DNA of 64,000 bases from Ceraceosorus guamensis (taxonomy: Eukaryota; Basidiomycota; Exobasidiomycetes; Ceraceosorales; Ceraceosoraceae): positions 63,419-127,418 of the forward strand of contig NW_020289996.1 in assembly GCF_003144195.1 (NCBI RefSeq). The letters run 5' to 3'. A program made the translations under genes and the position numbers. Each line of letters starts with the position of its first letter. The first letter of the stretch is position 1. Shown piece by piece: positions 1-15,700 of this stretch. Below the pieces are notes generated by a model that was not told the DNA's origin, did not search any database, and saw nothing but the letters and a program-made list of their open reading frames with translations.

Positions 1-2666
1 AGGACTGCTTTCAACTGCTTCTTGACGACGTCCATTTCGGTCTTCGAAGCGTTAGAATCGTCCAAGAGGTCTAGGGAGGCCAGAAATTTACAGTTCAGAT
101 CCTCACATCGCTTGTCGCTAGAGGCCACAGACCCCTCTCTCACGACTCACCTTTGCGAATCACGAGCTGTAACGGGTTCTTCTGCGGGTCTTCTGGCTCA
201 TCCAAAAAGTAAGAAGCAAACGTCTCTGCAGAAGCCGTGACCCTGCGCTCGCTACTGGTGTAGATAGTGCAGTTTCTCAACGCGTTTGCGTTCTGAACTA
301 TCATATCGCGGCGCAAATTTGAGCCGAGCTGGTGATTGACGAGCCGGTACCGAACAAGGTCAGTCTGGAGCGTCGTTCAGAGCGCCGCAAACTACTTCCA
401 CGTCGCACTCACGTCCCGTGCTTGATGTCGAGCCGCATGCGAGAACTACGCCCGGGCGCCCAGAGCACGAAATTTAGCATAGTACCGCACTTGAGAGAGC
501 GCAGCTACTCACCTCTCCACCCCACTTGATGATGAGCTGCATCTTCTCGAGATTGCCATCCGTGTCAAAGCTCGGCTTCATTTGCACCTTGGTGCCGGGC
601 AAATCCTGTTTTCTTTCTATCGCTCCGATGACCAAGGTCAGATCATGTTTCTTGGCTCCAGGAAGCTGCATAGCTTCGGTCGCAGCCTTGGAGACCATGT
701 CCAGATTCGATCGGAGGATGATCTCTTCCTTGCGCCCTTGCAGGAGGGCCAGGAGGGGAGCGGCCCAGGCATCTTTGGGCTTGAACGACCGCTTGAGCTT
801 CTGCTTGGGCGTACGATCACCGTGCCGAAAGACGGTCGCACTGCTCTTCAAGGTCCAGCTTGATTGTTCCGCTTCACGACCGTCGATTGCAGATCCTACA
901 CTCGAGCTGCTGCTTGCCAGGCTGGCGGAGCGTCTGGGCGCGCTCATCTTGCAAAAGCTAGCTAGGATTGAGGCGCACTGTGAGGGTCCCAATTTGAGTC
1001 AGTCGAAGGCGTACTAAGAGGAAAAGCGGGGCACGCGAAGACTTACCTTGTCTGTTTGAAGTCGGAGCCAGAAAGCAAGGAGCAAAGTCAGCACTAAAAA
1101 TCCGACGCGGGGCTTGAGTGGCTTTACACGCTCACCGTAATAGAAGTCGTTGCCCTTGACGAAGCTCCAGCCATTCACATCGATGACGTAGCTCTTGTCT
1201 CCCACGCGAAGCAGATCAAAGCCGCAAATATTCTGCTTGAATGCCTTGGAGATGTTGGTTGCCATCTTGACCTCAGCCTCTGTAAGTTTGGTAATGTAGC
1301 GGATCTCCTTGCCGTCCGGATTGCGCTTCACCAAGCCGTCAACCACGGGCGACTTTCTGGTTTCGGCGTGCACAAAGTAAGGTCCAATTGTGTACACTGT
1401 ATGCGAGCAAGCGAAAGTGTCAGAAGGCATGCGCACCGAGTTACGAATCTCGCCACAAACCTTTGACGTCCTCGGCGTTGTCCACATCCATGAACTCTTC
1501 GTAGATGTACGAGCCGTCTGTGCGCGGTTGTACGAGGTTCGGATCGTACTCTGAAGACTTGTTGCCAACCTGGTGCCACGTAAGGGCCAAATCAGCAAAT
1601 GCAGCGGCCACAATTCTCCAGCGCTACTGAACTCACCTTTCTGAAAAGCCTCCTGCCACCACCGCCTTTGCTGGAGTGAAAGTAGATGTGCACATTATGA
1701 TCCTCGCCGCTGACCGGTTTCTCCACGAAAGGTTTACTAATTTCTTGATCGCCCACGATCAGCGTGTCCACATCGTTCTCCTTCAAGCGCGCATTTTTTA
1801 CTGGTCTCTTTCTGAATTCGAGCCCGAGCCGCTTCTTGACATCCTCCAACACCTTCTTGTCCAACACTGGTCCTCCGTCCTTGTCCGCCTCCAAACGTCT
1901 GGGTGTCGGAACGCCTGCAGAGTCCAGTATGGCCAGCACTGCGCGCCGATCCCACAGCACGGCCTGGAACCGCAGATCATTGACTAGTACTGGCTTGCGC
2001 AGATCGGCATACGCTATCGCTTTGTCCAGAGGAAAGCCATCCGAGAAGAAGGAGATGAGTACATCCACCACTGGCCATGACTCGGGCGGCTCGTCCAGCA
2101 ACACCTGAAGAGGAGGAGAAGGAGGATAGCGCATACAAGCTAGCGATCAGCTGTCTCTTCGAGCAGGTGATTGGCTTCATCTTCGTTCATCACCGCATAC
2201 ATTCGCTCTTTCGAAGAAGCGCTGCCTCAAAGCTGAGCTGCGTGGAAAGTCGAACTAGCACACTCTGCCCTGTTCCCTTCGCCCGTTCACTCACCTTGTC
2301 ACCGAAGTTTACAATCTGGCAAGCGATTTCCTTGTTGCTGATGATACGATTCAGAATCTGGCTCATGGGCTTGCTTCTCGCCTTTCTATCCCTCGCCGCA
2401 ACACCGAGCAGTATGACCTTTTCATGTCTACTCGCCTGCGATGGAGAGTAAGCGTGCAATCTTGCACTCGTCAAAGCTGAGCCTGCGCTACTTGAAACAT
2501 CCGCTGACGTTGGGCGTGCTGCCGTGCCACCGTTAGCAGCTTCTGTGGATGGGGCAGCGCTGTTGCTCGTCGTTGCCTCCTCGTGCGAATCCATTGTGGG
2601 GATGAACGCGGCAGTCTGTTGAGCTGCCGGTGATGCGAGCGGCGACGACGGCGCTGCGGCCTCCAT
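1..2666 (-). CDS. VIP1: Inositol hexakisphosphate/diphosphoinositol-pentakisphosphate kinase (VIP1/Asp1/PPIP5K), 3' end cut by window edge
   Basis: Bifunctional enzyme of inositol pyrophosphate metabolism: an N-terminal ATP-grasp kinase makes 1-PP-InsPs and a C-terminal histidine-acid-phosphatase-like domain can remove them. Exons on the minus strand: 2666-2295, 2104-1637, 1569-1461, 1396-1136, 1051-1047, 977-513, 445-413, 328-151, 70-<1. All phases agree. Visible conserved blocks are [20 protein letters not shown] at the start of the kinase domain, [50 protein letters not shown] (joined through a 5-nt exon), and the phosphatase signature [10 protein letters not shown]. Later blocks are [14 protein letters not shown] and [14 protein letters not shown]. 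The start at 2666 is the first ATG of the frame and leaves a low-complexity N-terminus of about 70 residues. The rest of the phosphatase domain lies beyond base 1. Family assignment is firm. The exact start is inferred. Confidence 0.93.
1047..1051 (-). other. 5-nt micro-exon of VIP1
   Basis: Five bases (ACAAG on the minus strand) lie between a CAG acceptor (1054-1052) and a GTAAGT donor (1046-1041). The flanking introns are 84 and 69 nt. Joined to TATTACG upstream and TGCGCC downstream it gives YYDKCA, the residues expected here in the PPIP5K family (YYDxCA). Skipping it would shift the frame. Confidence 0.85.
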
Positions 2667-3507
2667 CTTGAAGCAGAGACCTGGAAGCTGGCTCTGAGAG
2701 AATGCTCAAAGCCTAGGCTCACACAAGAGCGAGTATCGACGACCAAGCAGTGTCTGAGTTCGTGTCAGCAGCCTTGCTCTCAATGAATCACGAATGTACC
2801 TGTACGAGGGCCCGTTGCCGATCAAGAAGACGATGTCTAAGAAGAATTGAATGTGAATCAGATTTTGAAGGAATGTAAATTACGAATTCGAATCAATGAA
2901 TGTGAATCAAATCGGCAGCTGTGCACCATGACCGCGCCTTCACAAAACATCACACGGCGCTTCCAGCTTTGTCGTGTGCCTCCTTCACTTTTGACTTGAT
3001 TCTCAATTTTGAATGGGTGACTCAAGATTGTCTTGTATGACACAAATTGATATTCCTGAATAAAGTTGTATTCACGATTAACATTGAAAAAGCTTCACCT
3101 ACAATTTCCCCGCGCGCCTCTTCTGCGGATTGAAATTCCCCGTCATTCGCCTCCGGCCGGATCAAGCTTTGCGTAGATGCGTAAATGCGCACGTATCTGA
3201 GCGGTTGCGACCGTCGACGCCCTAGTCTCAATCAAGAATTGAGAATCACGGATCAAACACTCGACAGCTTCAACAATTGGTTGTGAATCGAACTCGCATC
3301 GGTGATGTGAAGCATGATACGCTAGCACCTCAAATGGTCGAGGAGCTAAGATGCAATCGATGCAGTATATTCACTTCAACGCATCTCAATTCGTTTTGGC
3401 GAGGCTCATGACACGCGAAAGAGGCAAGCAGGATACATACAGATCTGTAGCGCTGGAGCAAGGTGGGAAGGCAAGTGGTGAAGAGAAGAACTGTCCGACG
3501 GCCCCTC
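2667..3507. other. Intergenic region between VIP1 (5' side) and MCM6 (3' side)
   Basis: Holds the VIP1 promoter side and the MCM6 3' flank. It is less GC-rich than the genes, especially around 2840-3080, and carries several GAATC/GATTC words, for example near 2850-2910 and 3230-3290. I see no gene or RNA in it. Confidence 0.6.
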
Positions 3508-6757
<3,250 letters not shown>

Positions 6758-7265
6758 GATGTATCGAGATTGGTGCGCTGTCGGGCAGGTGGCTCGCTGT
6801 CGGTATGCTAGGACGAGATGGTAGAGGGACGAAGCAAGGCAGTGAGGCGGAGGGGATGCACGCTCGAGTTGTGAGTGTTCTTTTGCCTCGCAGAGGCGTC
6901 GGAGCGCACCCCGTCTGCGGGTAGCACCCCGTTTGCGCTGACCATGCAGGGGGCGCTGGAGAAGGGAAGGACCAGGGACGCAGACGCGTCAAGACGCGTC
7001 CATTTGTTCGACGCGTAAATTGACACAGAACGCGCTGCAGCCGGCCAAGTGCGAGCACGTGACCGTCCGTTCTGTGCAAAGTTGATGAACTCCACAGCCA
7101 AGACCTGCGTGAAGGTGTCATGAAATCCGGTCCCCAAACACCTTCACCTATCTGCGTCTCATCTCTGACGACCGCAGCCCCTTTGGACAATTATGAATCA
7201 TTTGTCCCACACCAATTTCTTGCAGCCTACGCGCGAGTCCGCATCATTAGTCACGAGTGACGGGC
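6758..7265. other. Divergent promoter region between MCM6 and the 7266 gene
   Basis: About 508 bp shared by two genes transcribed away from each other. It contains the MCB cluster and a CACGTG core. I see no coding sequence in it that I can support. Confidence 0.6.
6984..7016. promoter_or_regulatory. Cluster of three MCB (ACGCGT) elements between MCM6 and the divergent 7266 gene
   Basis: ACGCGT occurs at 6984-6989, 6994-6999 and 7011-7016, spaced 4 and 11 bases apart. In fungi this is the binding site of the MBF/DSC1 cell-cycle factor that drives G1/S genes, including MCM genes. The cluster lies about 230-260 bp upstream of the MCM6 start and about 250 bp upstream of the divergent gene, so it could serve both. 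A CACGTGA word lies near 7055. Confidence 0.75.
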
Positions 7266-10200
7266 ATGGAAGACGTCACCTTGCTCGAATCGGGCGCTCC
7301 TCGGGTCCACTTTGCCTTTATTAAGGCGCTTGAAACGGCAAAGAACGAAGCAGAAGCAGAGGACATTATCCTGCACGCTTTGCTCGACGCTCGAGCAGCA
7401 ACATCACAACGCTCTTCCAGCACGTGGGCGGCAAGCTTCGTGAGTCAGAATCGCTGCAGTTCACACTGGAAAGTGCTGCTTTCCAGGACTGTGGCTCACC
7501 TTTTGCTGCCTGTATGCGCAGTTAGATCTGCCCGCCCAGCTTCTCGACGTGTTGCACATTGCACAGCTCAGACCAGATCTACTGAGCGCTACTTCGCCCA
7601 TCGATTGGCTCTTGTTTCCCGCTTTGCAGCTGTCTGCATCCGACTCGAGCGTGCGGGAGACGGTCATCGCGCATGCAATACTCGACCATGTACTGCGACC
7701 AGCGTCGCTGCTGCAGCGCTCACTCGGACAGTCTGCCCCTTCGGGGTCTATCCTGCAGACTCAAGAAGAGACAGTGCCGGACCAAGTACTGTTGCTGCTC
7801 AACACAGCTCGCGCGACTATAGTCGGACCCAAAGGTAAAGGACGTCAGCGCGCTGCCCCCAGCACCAGCTCCAGCGCCCACACACCTAGAGCCTCACTCT
7901 TGACGGCGCGAAGAAACGCTGTTCTGGCCTCTATATGCGCCCGGACGATACGTGGGCCCAGTGCCGTCACATCTCTTTGGGGCCCATTGCTAGCTATTGC
8001 AGACACTAGCAACAAGGATCAGAAGGAACGGGCCAAGGCGATCAATGCGCTGATCGCGCTGGCTGCGGATGCGGACGAAGGCCAGAAAAGGGCACTGTGG
8101 GCGCTGATCAAGCAAGCGCTGCCAGCGCACTCATCAGGTGGACTTTCCCGCTCGGGCGAAGACGATTTGATTGCGAGCCCGTCAATTTTCCGACGAGACA
8201 GATTGGCGTCTCATGCGCTCTTGTCCGTGCGAAGAGCCGCAGTCAAGGGAGTGAAGGCAATGCTGCTGGAAAGGTCTATCGAGGTGGACGAGGCCGCAGC
8301 GCTCCTATTGAGCTGTCTGCAACGGCACGGATACGCGATATCGCTCGCCTTGAGTATAGCAGTGCTAGAAAGCTTGGAGTTGTGCTGCGAGCGAAAACTT
8401 TCGGATGATGTTCGACGATCAATCTGCGCGACCACACTCCCAATCGCAGCCACCTCTGCCGAATCGAAAGGTGGATCTGCGCTCGCACTTCTACTTGCCG
8501 CTGCGCAGACTTTGGGAGCGGCATACAGACCTGGACCAAGCTCAGAGACCGAGGCGCAGCTCTGGAACGCACTTGGCAGCACCATCAGCTCCCATCTTCG
8601 ATCCAGAACACCCAACTTGCGAGCTCTGGCCTTCAGGAGTTTGGAAGCCTTGCTACCTTTGAAGTGGCAAGACGGAGGCGACAGTCCTCTGGTACAGGGA
8701 GAAGAGGAATGGAAAGCTTTGCTGAGCGGCTTGTGCGATTCGGATGAAACGATCAGGCGACTCGTGAGTGGCGAGGATTTTGAGGAAGCTCAAGCAAGAT
8801 TGTGAGCTGGACTAACGATGCTGCCTGCCACTTCTAGACGCTCCGTCTCCTACACCAGATTGATACCACCATACTGACACAACATCAAAATGGCATACTG
8901 GAAGCCTTGAAGACTGCGACGGATGCGCCGACTGCCAAGCTTCTGACCCTGCGAAGTGTCGAAGTGTCTTCTGTCATTCTATCCACCAGTCGTTCAGACG
9001 CAAGCGCGAACGATTGCGACGCCTTTGTTGCAACCACACTTGAGACACTGCGATGTTTACAAGCAGCTTCAGAATCCCTGTCAACTCTCATGCGCCCACA
9101 TCACGAGCTGGCAGAAGCTGTCTGCAAGGCCTTGATAGGCCGAACCGCGGATGATCGCAGAGGCATATCAGCTCGCCTCATTGAGGTCACCATTGCCGAT
9201 ACACAACTGTCCTCTTTTGCAAGCGGGACATTCATGTGTGCCTCACTGTCCGTCGCGCACGCCTCGACGGACCATCAGGCTTGCGAGGCATTGGTTGGGC
9301 TGCTTGAACATGCCGACCTTGGTCAGTCATCCGAAACGGGTGATAGACTAGCTTCATGGCCGTTTTGCTTCATTCGCTCACACTACTGCATCTTTGCCCA
9401 CTTCCCTTTTGTAGATCAGGTGCAGGAAGCTATGTTGTTGGCCCTCGCACACCAAGCTTCGCATCTGCCCTTCACCGTCGAAGTGCAGGAGCGACTCGAG
9501 CGATGGGCGCAGGCACGTTCTAGACAACTTTCCCTGGTGAGGACCAAAGGCGTGCAAAGGATCTCACACGAGGCCGATTGGTGCCCTTTGTGGCTGATAT
9601 GAGCTTTGTCAAACATCTTGCTGCTGCGTTGCGCTCAAAAGAGATGCGAGCAGGTCTTGCACGTCTCAAAAGACAGGAATGCAGCAGAGCGGATACGTGT
9701 AGCTTTGCCAAAGTCGGCCAATGTGAGTCTAGGAGCTCGCTATTCAGCGATTGCGCCAATAGGCAAGACTCCGCACTTCCAGAGGCCTGCCCTGACGCAC
9801 TTTGCTTGCTGCGTCTGATCCGCTCGTGATCCATCCCCATGCTCATCCGTACAGCTTCTCGACGTGCTGCAAATCATCGAAGCTTTCTTTACAAATTCTT
9901 TGAAAGGCAAGCAAGAGCATTTCAAGAGCCTTTCGGGACCTTCAGCCTCTGCTCTACCGGCGTCGCGGTCAAGGTCACGTGAGCTCAGGCATTACGCTTA
10001 TCCCGACGTTTCTGCTTCGCGCTCCACCCTTGGCGATCAGAGTCGCCTCAGTCACAGTCGCGCCGAGGTCGGAGACGCAGCAGCAGAAGAGGCAGAGTTG
10101 GATCATCTCTCTTTCAAATCGAATGTCCGACCAAGACCTGCCAACTCCATCACGCTCGCATCCCTCACCAACTCGGTGATGGACATGTGGAACACTTTGG

Positions 10201-10337
10201 GCAGCGTCGAGACCCGCGCGTCGACCAGGCATACGGCCGGAAGCATGAGGCGAGCAGAAGAGAGGAGAAAGCTGTTCGATGCGGACGAGGATGGAGAAGA
10301 GGGGCAGCAGGAGGAGGCAGCACGGGGAGAATGTTGA
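7266..10337 (+). CDS. Unrecognised large protein, probably alpha-helical repeat (HEAT/ARM-like)
   Basis: I do not recognise this protein. Exons inferred from splice sites and phase: 7266-7439, 7522-8763, 8838-9321, 9415-9536, 9654-9722, 9855-10337. They give 857 residues with all phases consistent. The ATG at 7266 is the first in frame. The body is rich in leucine, alanine and serine, with helix-like stretches such as LLALAHQASHLPF, SIAVLESLELC and LGAAYRPG, much like a HEAT or armadillo solenoid. There are few charged low-complexity parts until the C-terminus, which ends with the conserved-looking LASLTNSVMDMWNTLGS and a tail rich in E, R and A. No catalytic motif, signal peptide or membrane segment is visible. 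It shares a divergent, MCB-containing promoter with MCM6, which suggests but does not prove cell-cycle control. The fifth exon (69 nt) is the least certain. Confidence 0.7.
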
Positions 10338-10666
10338 TGGGAGAAAAAGAAGCGAGCGACGGGGGGAGGGCTGATGACGTGCAAGAAAGTTTTTGACCTG
10401 CTCGTCGAATCCTCTCCGAGACCCCACTTCCACGTGCTTGGGCACAGACAGTACATACGTGCAGCGCCTTGTTCACGAAGCCAATGCCGCGTTCATCATG
10501 CTCACCAACGAGCAGCACATTTGAGATACACGATATGATAACCTTCATTCCAAATCAGAAATGTGTTTTGCTCTTCTCTTCTTGATCTCCAACGAGTAAA
10601 GGAAGTGGTCCCCCACTTTTTCCGTCGTGCGTCGGTATTGCGCCTAGCGCTCGCTCGCTCGCTCGC
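10338..10666. other. Convergent 3' region between the 7266 gene and peroxiredoxin
   Basis: About 330 bp of 3' flank for two convergent genes. A short TCGC tandem repeat (about 10651-10665) abuts the peroxiredoxin stop codon. I see nothing else in it. Confidence 0.6.
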
Positions 10667-11903
10667 TTACTTCTTGCTGGGGTCAGGGGTGAACCTGAGG
10701 TAAGGCTTTTCAGCTCTAAAGTTTCCAAAGAGCTGCTTGGCCTCCTCATCCTTGACGGGAGGTGCAATGATGACGTCATCTCCCTTGCGCCAATTGACGG
10801 GCGTGGTGACCTTGCCTTGCAAGCTAGCGGACAGCTGAAGACTGTCAATGACGCGCAGAATCTCGTCAAAGTTGCGGCCGACAGAAGCGGGGTAGGTGAT
10901 CTGCCGAACGAGGCGGGCAGGACGAGGGGGAGGGGTAAAAGGAGAAGCAGTTGAGCGAAGAGAGCAGGATGGTGGTGTGTGACGCGAAAGAAAAAAGAGG
11001 TGGAGCGCGTTGCGCGAGCAGGGACCATACTCACAATGGTGACAATCTGCTTGTTGGGGTTGATGACGAATACGCTCCTGACAGTCAATGGCAAGCCCTT
11101 GACATCCTTGTTCGTCTCGTCCAGCTGGTCCAGCATATCAAAAGTGGTTGCGATCTTGCGATCCTTGTCACCAATGATGGGAAAAGTCACATTGGCCTTG
11201 CTGACATCTGTAATGTCCTTGATCCAACGGTCGTGCGAGTCAATGTCGTTGGCGGAGAGACCTATAGTGCGTGCGAAGAATCGGCGTCAGCTGAGATCGA
11301 GTCACGTGAAATCATGCGGAAGTGGAGAGACGACATGCACAAGAGGTGGAAAAGGCGGCGCGCGGGCGGGGGGGGGGAGAGCAAACGGCATTCGTTTGCA
11401 ATCCTAGCTGAGGCTCGACTGCCTGCGTGGCTGCACTTGCCGTCTCGCCCTACCTCTTTGTCCTCTCGTAAGATCAAACACTCACCAATCAGCTTCACTC
11501 CACGCTTGTCGAACTCTCCCTGCTGGCGCGCAGCCTCTCCGAGCTCAGTGGTGCACTGCGATATCAAGGATGCGGTCAAATGAACGGCGGATGAGGACGG
11601 ATCAAGAGATGCATTTGGTGGACAAAGGTGCCACGCACCACTGGAGTAAAGTCATCGGGGTGGCTGAACACTGTTGTGAGGAAGCAAGCACCGGAAAAGG
11701 GGGAAGAGTAAGAGATGAACTTTTTGTGAAGCTTGATGCGAGCGCAATGCAACGATACGCTTGAGCTGGCAATGGGGAGCAAAAGCGCTTAACTCACGAA
11801 TGGCCCAAGATCCGTTAATGTAGTCGTGGAACTGAAAGTCGCCCTTGTTGGTGGAGGCGGCAAAGTCGGGCACTGTGGATCCAAGACGAAGAGTTCCGGT
11901 CAT
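10667..11903 (-). CDS. 1-Cys peroxiredoxin (Prx6 type)
   Basis: Thiol peroxidase that reduces hydrogen peroxide and organic peroxides. Minus-strand exons: 11903-11798, 11670-11639, 11555-11486, 11261-11035, 10900-10667, giving 222 residues, the usual Prx6 length. The peroxidatic cysteine is Cys47 in the motif FTPVCTTELG, split by an intron right before the Cys codon. Other Prx6 landmarks are TVPDF, LFSHPDDFTP, GLSANDIDSHDRW, FPIIGDKDR, RSVFVINP, ITYPASVGRNFDEILRVID and TPVNWRKGDDVII. Cys47 is the only cysteine in the whole protein, so a resolving cysteine must come from a partner such as glutathione or thioredoxin. That marks the 1-Cys class. No mitochondrial leader is visible, so cytosolic location is the simplest reading. 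Confidence 0.96.
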
Positions 11904-12755
11904 GTTGGGCAACGAGTCGGAGGGTTGTTGGCGTTGCTGATTGCGTGAAAGTGGAAGTGGGATGACGGTGGGGGTCTAAGCAGTGGTGGTGGTTGTTTAT
12001 CGTGGTGGCAATATTGATGAAGAAGATTGTGGATGCTTGCTGTGTGATCGCAATTAATAGTCGCTGCCATCGCAATCACAATGTGAACGAAGAATTGCGA
12101 CTTTTGACTCGAATTGCGTCTTCAAGCAAACGCCACACACACCCATCCTGTGCATCAGCTAGAAGCATAATCCATCATCGATCGCATGCACCAGCAGCAG
12201 TCGCAGTGAGTTTGCTTGCGTGGCCAAGCATCTGCCGTTACCAATGGTCTCCTCGGCTGATCGCTCTGTGTACATGTCCGCTCAGACGTTCTGCTGCTGC
12301 AAGGCTGGCTGGGGATGCTGTTAGCAGGCTGCATGCATGCAGACAGGCAAGGAACTGACTGATTTACTCATTGACTTGATATGCGTGCGTGACAAACCTT
12401 CCAAATTGCGTGCTTGCACGTGATATTTCCCTTGACCTCACATCACTCGTACGATAGAGACGTCAGTTCATGGCGGAGCTCGAAATCTAGAGTTTTTTGA
12501 GCGCATATATGTGCAACTCGTTTGTGACTTTTTGGGCCCACGGCAAGGCACGCACATTCGTGATTCACACGCTCGATTCGTATTCGTGATTGGGGTCCTG
12601 CCATCCTTCCACGTCTACGCGAACACTCTGACTGTGACTCGCGGGTGCGCGAGTCAGAACAAGCTCTACAGCAGGCATTTCAAGCGCTCGTCCTCACACG
12701 GCGGCATCGCTCTCGACAAGAGCAGCGCATCTGCCGACGCTAGACACCAGCAACG
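11904..12755. other. Divergent intergenic region between peroxiredoxin and NOP4
   Basis: About 850 bp. It carries the promoter of both neighbours, a GCATGCATGC run near 12330-12340 and a CACGTGA word near 12418. I see no gene in it. Confidence 0.55.
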
Positions 12756-15700
12756 ATGCCGGGCAAGCGCTACTTTGACGAGTCCGCTGGCGATGCCAGC
12801 ACGAGCGCATCGATGGCCGCTGCAGCAGCGGAAGTGAGCGCTCTAGAAGCAGCTTCTTCAATTCCCGCGAGCGCATCTCATCAAGCTTCGGCAACGCGAG
12901 CACGCGCCACGCTCTTCGTCTCTCGTCTTCCTTTCAGCGCCACCTCTACAGACCTATCGACTTTCTTCAGCGATGTCGGACCTCTCCGAAGGGCATTTGT
13001 GGTGACGGATAAGCAAAAAGGTTCTTCCAAAGGTGTTGGGTACGTCACTTTTGCGGATGCCAAGGATGCGCAAAGGGCGCTGGAAGAGATGCAGGGCAAG
13101 ACGTTGGATGGTGGTAAAGGCAGCAAGTCGAGGAAGATTGAAATCGTTTGGGCGGATGAGAAACCTACGCTCAAAGAGAGGAAGATGGGAAAGAAGAGCT
13201 CTGCTGCTGCTGTCGTCGAAGATGGGAAGACGGATGGAGCAGCTGTCGCTGCTGCGCAAGATGCGACGGATCAGACTTCCGAACGACCAGCGAGCAAGAA
13301 ACGCAAAGTGTCAGCAGAAAATGGCGCTACTTTGGCTTCCGAGGCGGACGCTACGCGCACAGTCATCATCAGCGGTCTGTCGGCGTGCGACAGCACATGC
13401 AGCGACAAGACGCTGTACAAGCGATGCCGAAAGATCGGACCCGTGGAAAGGGTCATCTACCCAGCCGTTGATCCTCTGGCGTTGAGCGCGCAGACAGGCG
13501 GAAATAACGAGGTGCAAGCCTCGGCAGATGTTGCGCATGCCATCTTTGCAACTCCCAATCATGCCGCTCTGGCAGTGGAGAAGCTGGACTCGCACGTCTT
13601 CAAGGGTGCACCTCTTTCAGTCGTGCTCAAAAAGAAGGCAGAAGCGGCTGCTCGATTGGAAGCGCACATGAAGCCAGAAACGAAGCTGAAGCGACAAGCT
13701 CTGATGGATAGGCTGTTGAACGCTGCTCGAATCGAAGCAAAGGCGGTCGGTCGAGCGTTGACCTTTCAAGAAAAGATGGGCCATGTGGGCAAAGAGAGCA
13801 GATTAATCCTCAGGAACTTGCCCTTTGATATCAGAGCGGAGGATCTCAGAGCTACGTTTGCCGCTTTTGGGCCCGTCTATGGCATCGATTTGCCTCAATT
13901 GGCCGCCGAGCCCAAGATTGCCGCGGGCGACGAGGGAGAGGCAGACTCAAAGATGGAGGTGGATAGCGAAAAGGACGAAGCTGCTGAGGTGCCAAAAAAG
14001 ATAAGAGGACGCGGATTCGGTTTCGTCTGGATGGTGCATCGACGCGATGCGGAAAAGGCTCTGTCTGGCATCAATGGCAAGTCGCTCCAGCGCGGCCTTG
14101 CCGAGAAGGCGCAGCTGAAGGCTGCTACGGGCAAGAGGGAGAGAGAAGCTGCGAAGGCTGCATTGGAACAGACTAGCGCAGAAGCTCAGGCGGAGAGAGT
14201 GGTGGCGGTGGATTGGGCGCTCGAGAGATCCGAGTGGGAAGCTAGAGCGGAAGAAACGGACGTGGAGACGGATGCGGAAAATGAGCAGGATGGTGAAAGC
14301 GAAAAGGATGGCGAGGAGGAGACCGATGAGGGAGACACTGATCTGGAGCCTATTCCCTTGGATGAAGAGGATGACGAAAGCGACCCGAACTCGTCGCAGG
14401 GCGAAGAAGAGGAAGATTTGGAACATGCAGAAGGCGAGGCAGCTGGGAAACCGACCTTGCCCACGCCCGATCAGGGATGCACCCTCTTTCTTCGCAATCT
14501 GCCCTATCAAGCGACAGAGGATGAGCTGAAGGATCTTTTCCGACACTTTGGACCATTGAGATACGCGCGCATCGTCATGGACAAGGCGACGCAACGCAGT
14601 CGAGGAACAGCCTTTGTCTGCTTTTGGCAGACGGAATCCGCGGATGCCGCGCTTCGACGTGCTCAGCTGGTCGAGACGGAGTCCGGCACAGGTCAACAAG
14701 TGCGCGCACCTCAAGCTGCGGGCGCCAAAAATCCCTTCTCGGCTCCTTCGGTGCTGACTGCGGACGCTTCGGCACCTCTTACCGCCTCGCTTAGCCTGCA
14801 TGGAAGAGTGCTTTCCGTCGTGTCGGCTGTGGCGAGGGAGGAAGCTAGCAGTTTGGAAGCGAGCGCTAGAGCGGCTAGGGAGAGGAGCGACAAGAGGAAC
14901 ACGCACCTGATGAGAGAAGGCGTACCCTTTCCAAACAGCGAGCTGAGCAGGCTGATGAGCGAATCAGAGAGGGAAAAGAGGTTGAACAACTTCGGCATAA
15001 GGAAAGCTCAGCTAGGAGCGAATCCGGCGCTCTACATCAGCAAGACGAGACTGAGCGTCAGACAGCTTCCGCTCTACGTCTCTGATCGGACGCTCAAAAG
15101 ATTGGCGCTGCACGCTGTGAGATCGTTTGATCAGGAAGTCAAGGAGGGCAAGAGGCCGGATCTGACAAGGGATGAAAAGGAAGACAAGACGCTGAGCGCT
15201 GCGATTGTCGGAGCGGACGGCAAGATCCAGACACGGAGAGGGGAGAGATTGACGGCGGTGGTTCAGACCAAGGTGATTCGACAGATGGATAGATTGGATC
15301 CCATCACTGGCAAGGGGAGAAGTCGAGGGTATGGGTTTGTGGAGATGAGGAGCCTGGTCGATGCGCTCAAGGCTGTGAGGTGGATCAATGCTACCAAGGT
15401 CTCCCAGCTGCTTCACGAATGGCTGGTCGGCGAGCTGGAAGATCTTGTCAAGCTGCTGAACAAGACTGGAGAGAAGGATGCGGACAAAAGCGACGCGACG
15501 AAGACGGAGAGGGAAACGCGAATCAAACGAATCAGGCAGAGGATGGAAGAGCTGAAAGATGCGAAGAGGGCTAAAGCGGAAAGAGGAGGCTTGATCTTGG
15601 CCGAATTTGCGGTGGAGAATAGCGCGGTGACAAAGAAGAGGAGGGAGAGGAACGAATCTGCCAAGCAAAAGGACGGAGACAGAAAGAGAAAGGTGAGACG

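Noticed and set aside
13947-14906. 319-codon minus-strand open frame
   Set aside because: Lies antisense to the RRM3-RRM4 part of NOP4, which has clear family motifs.
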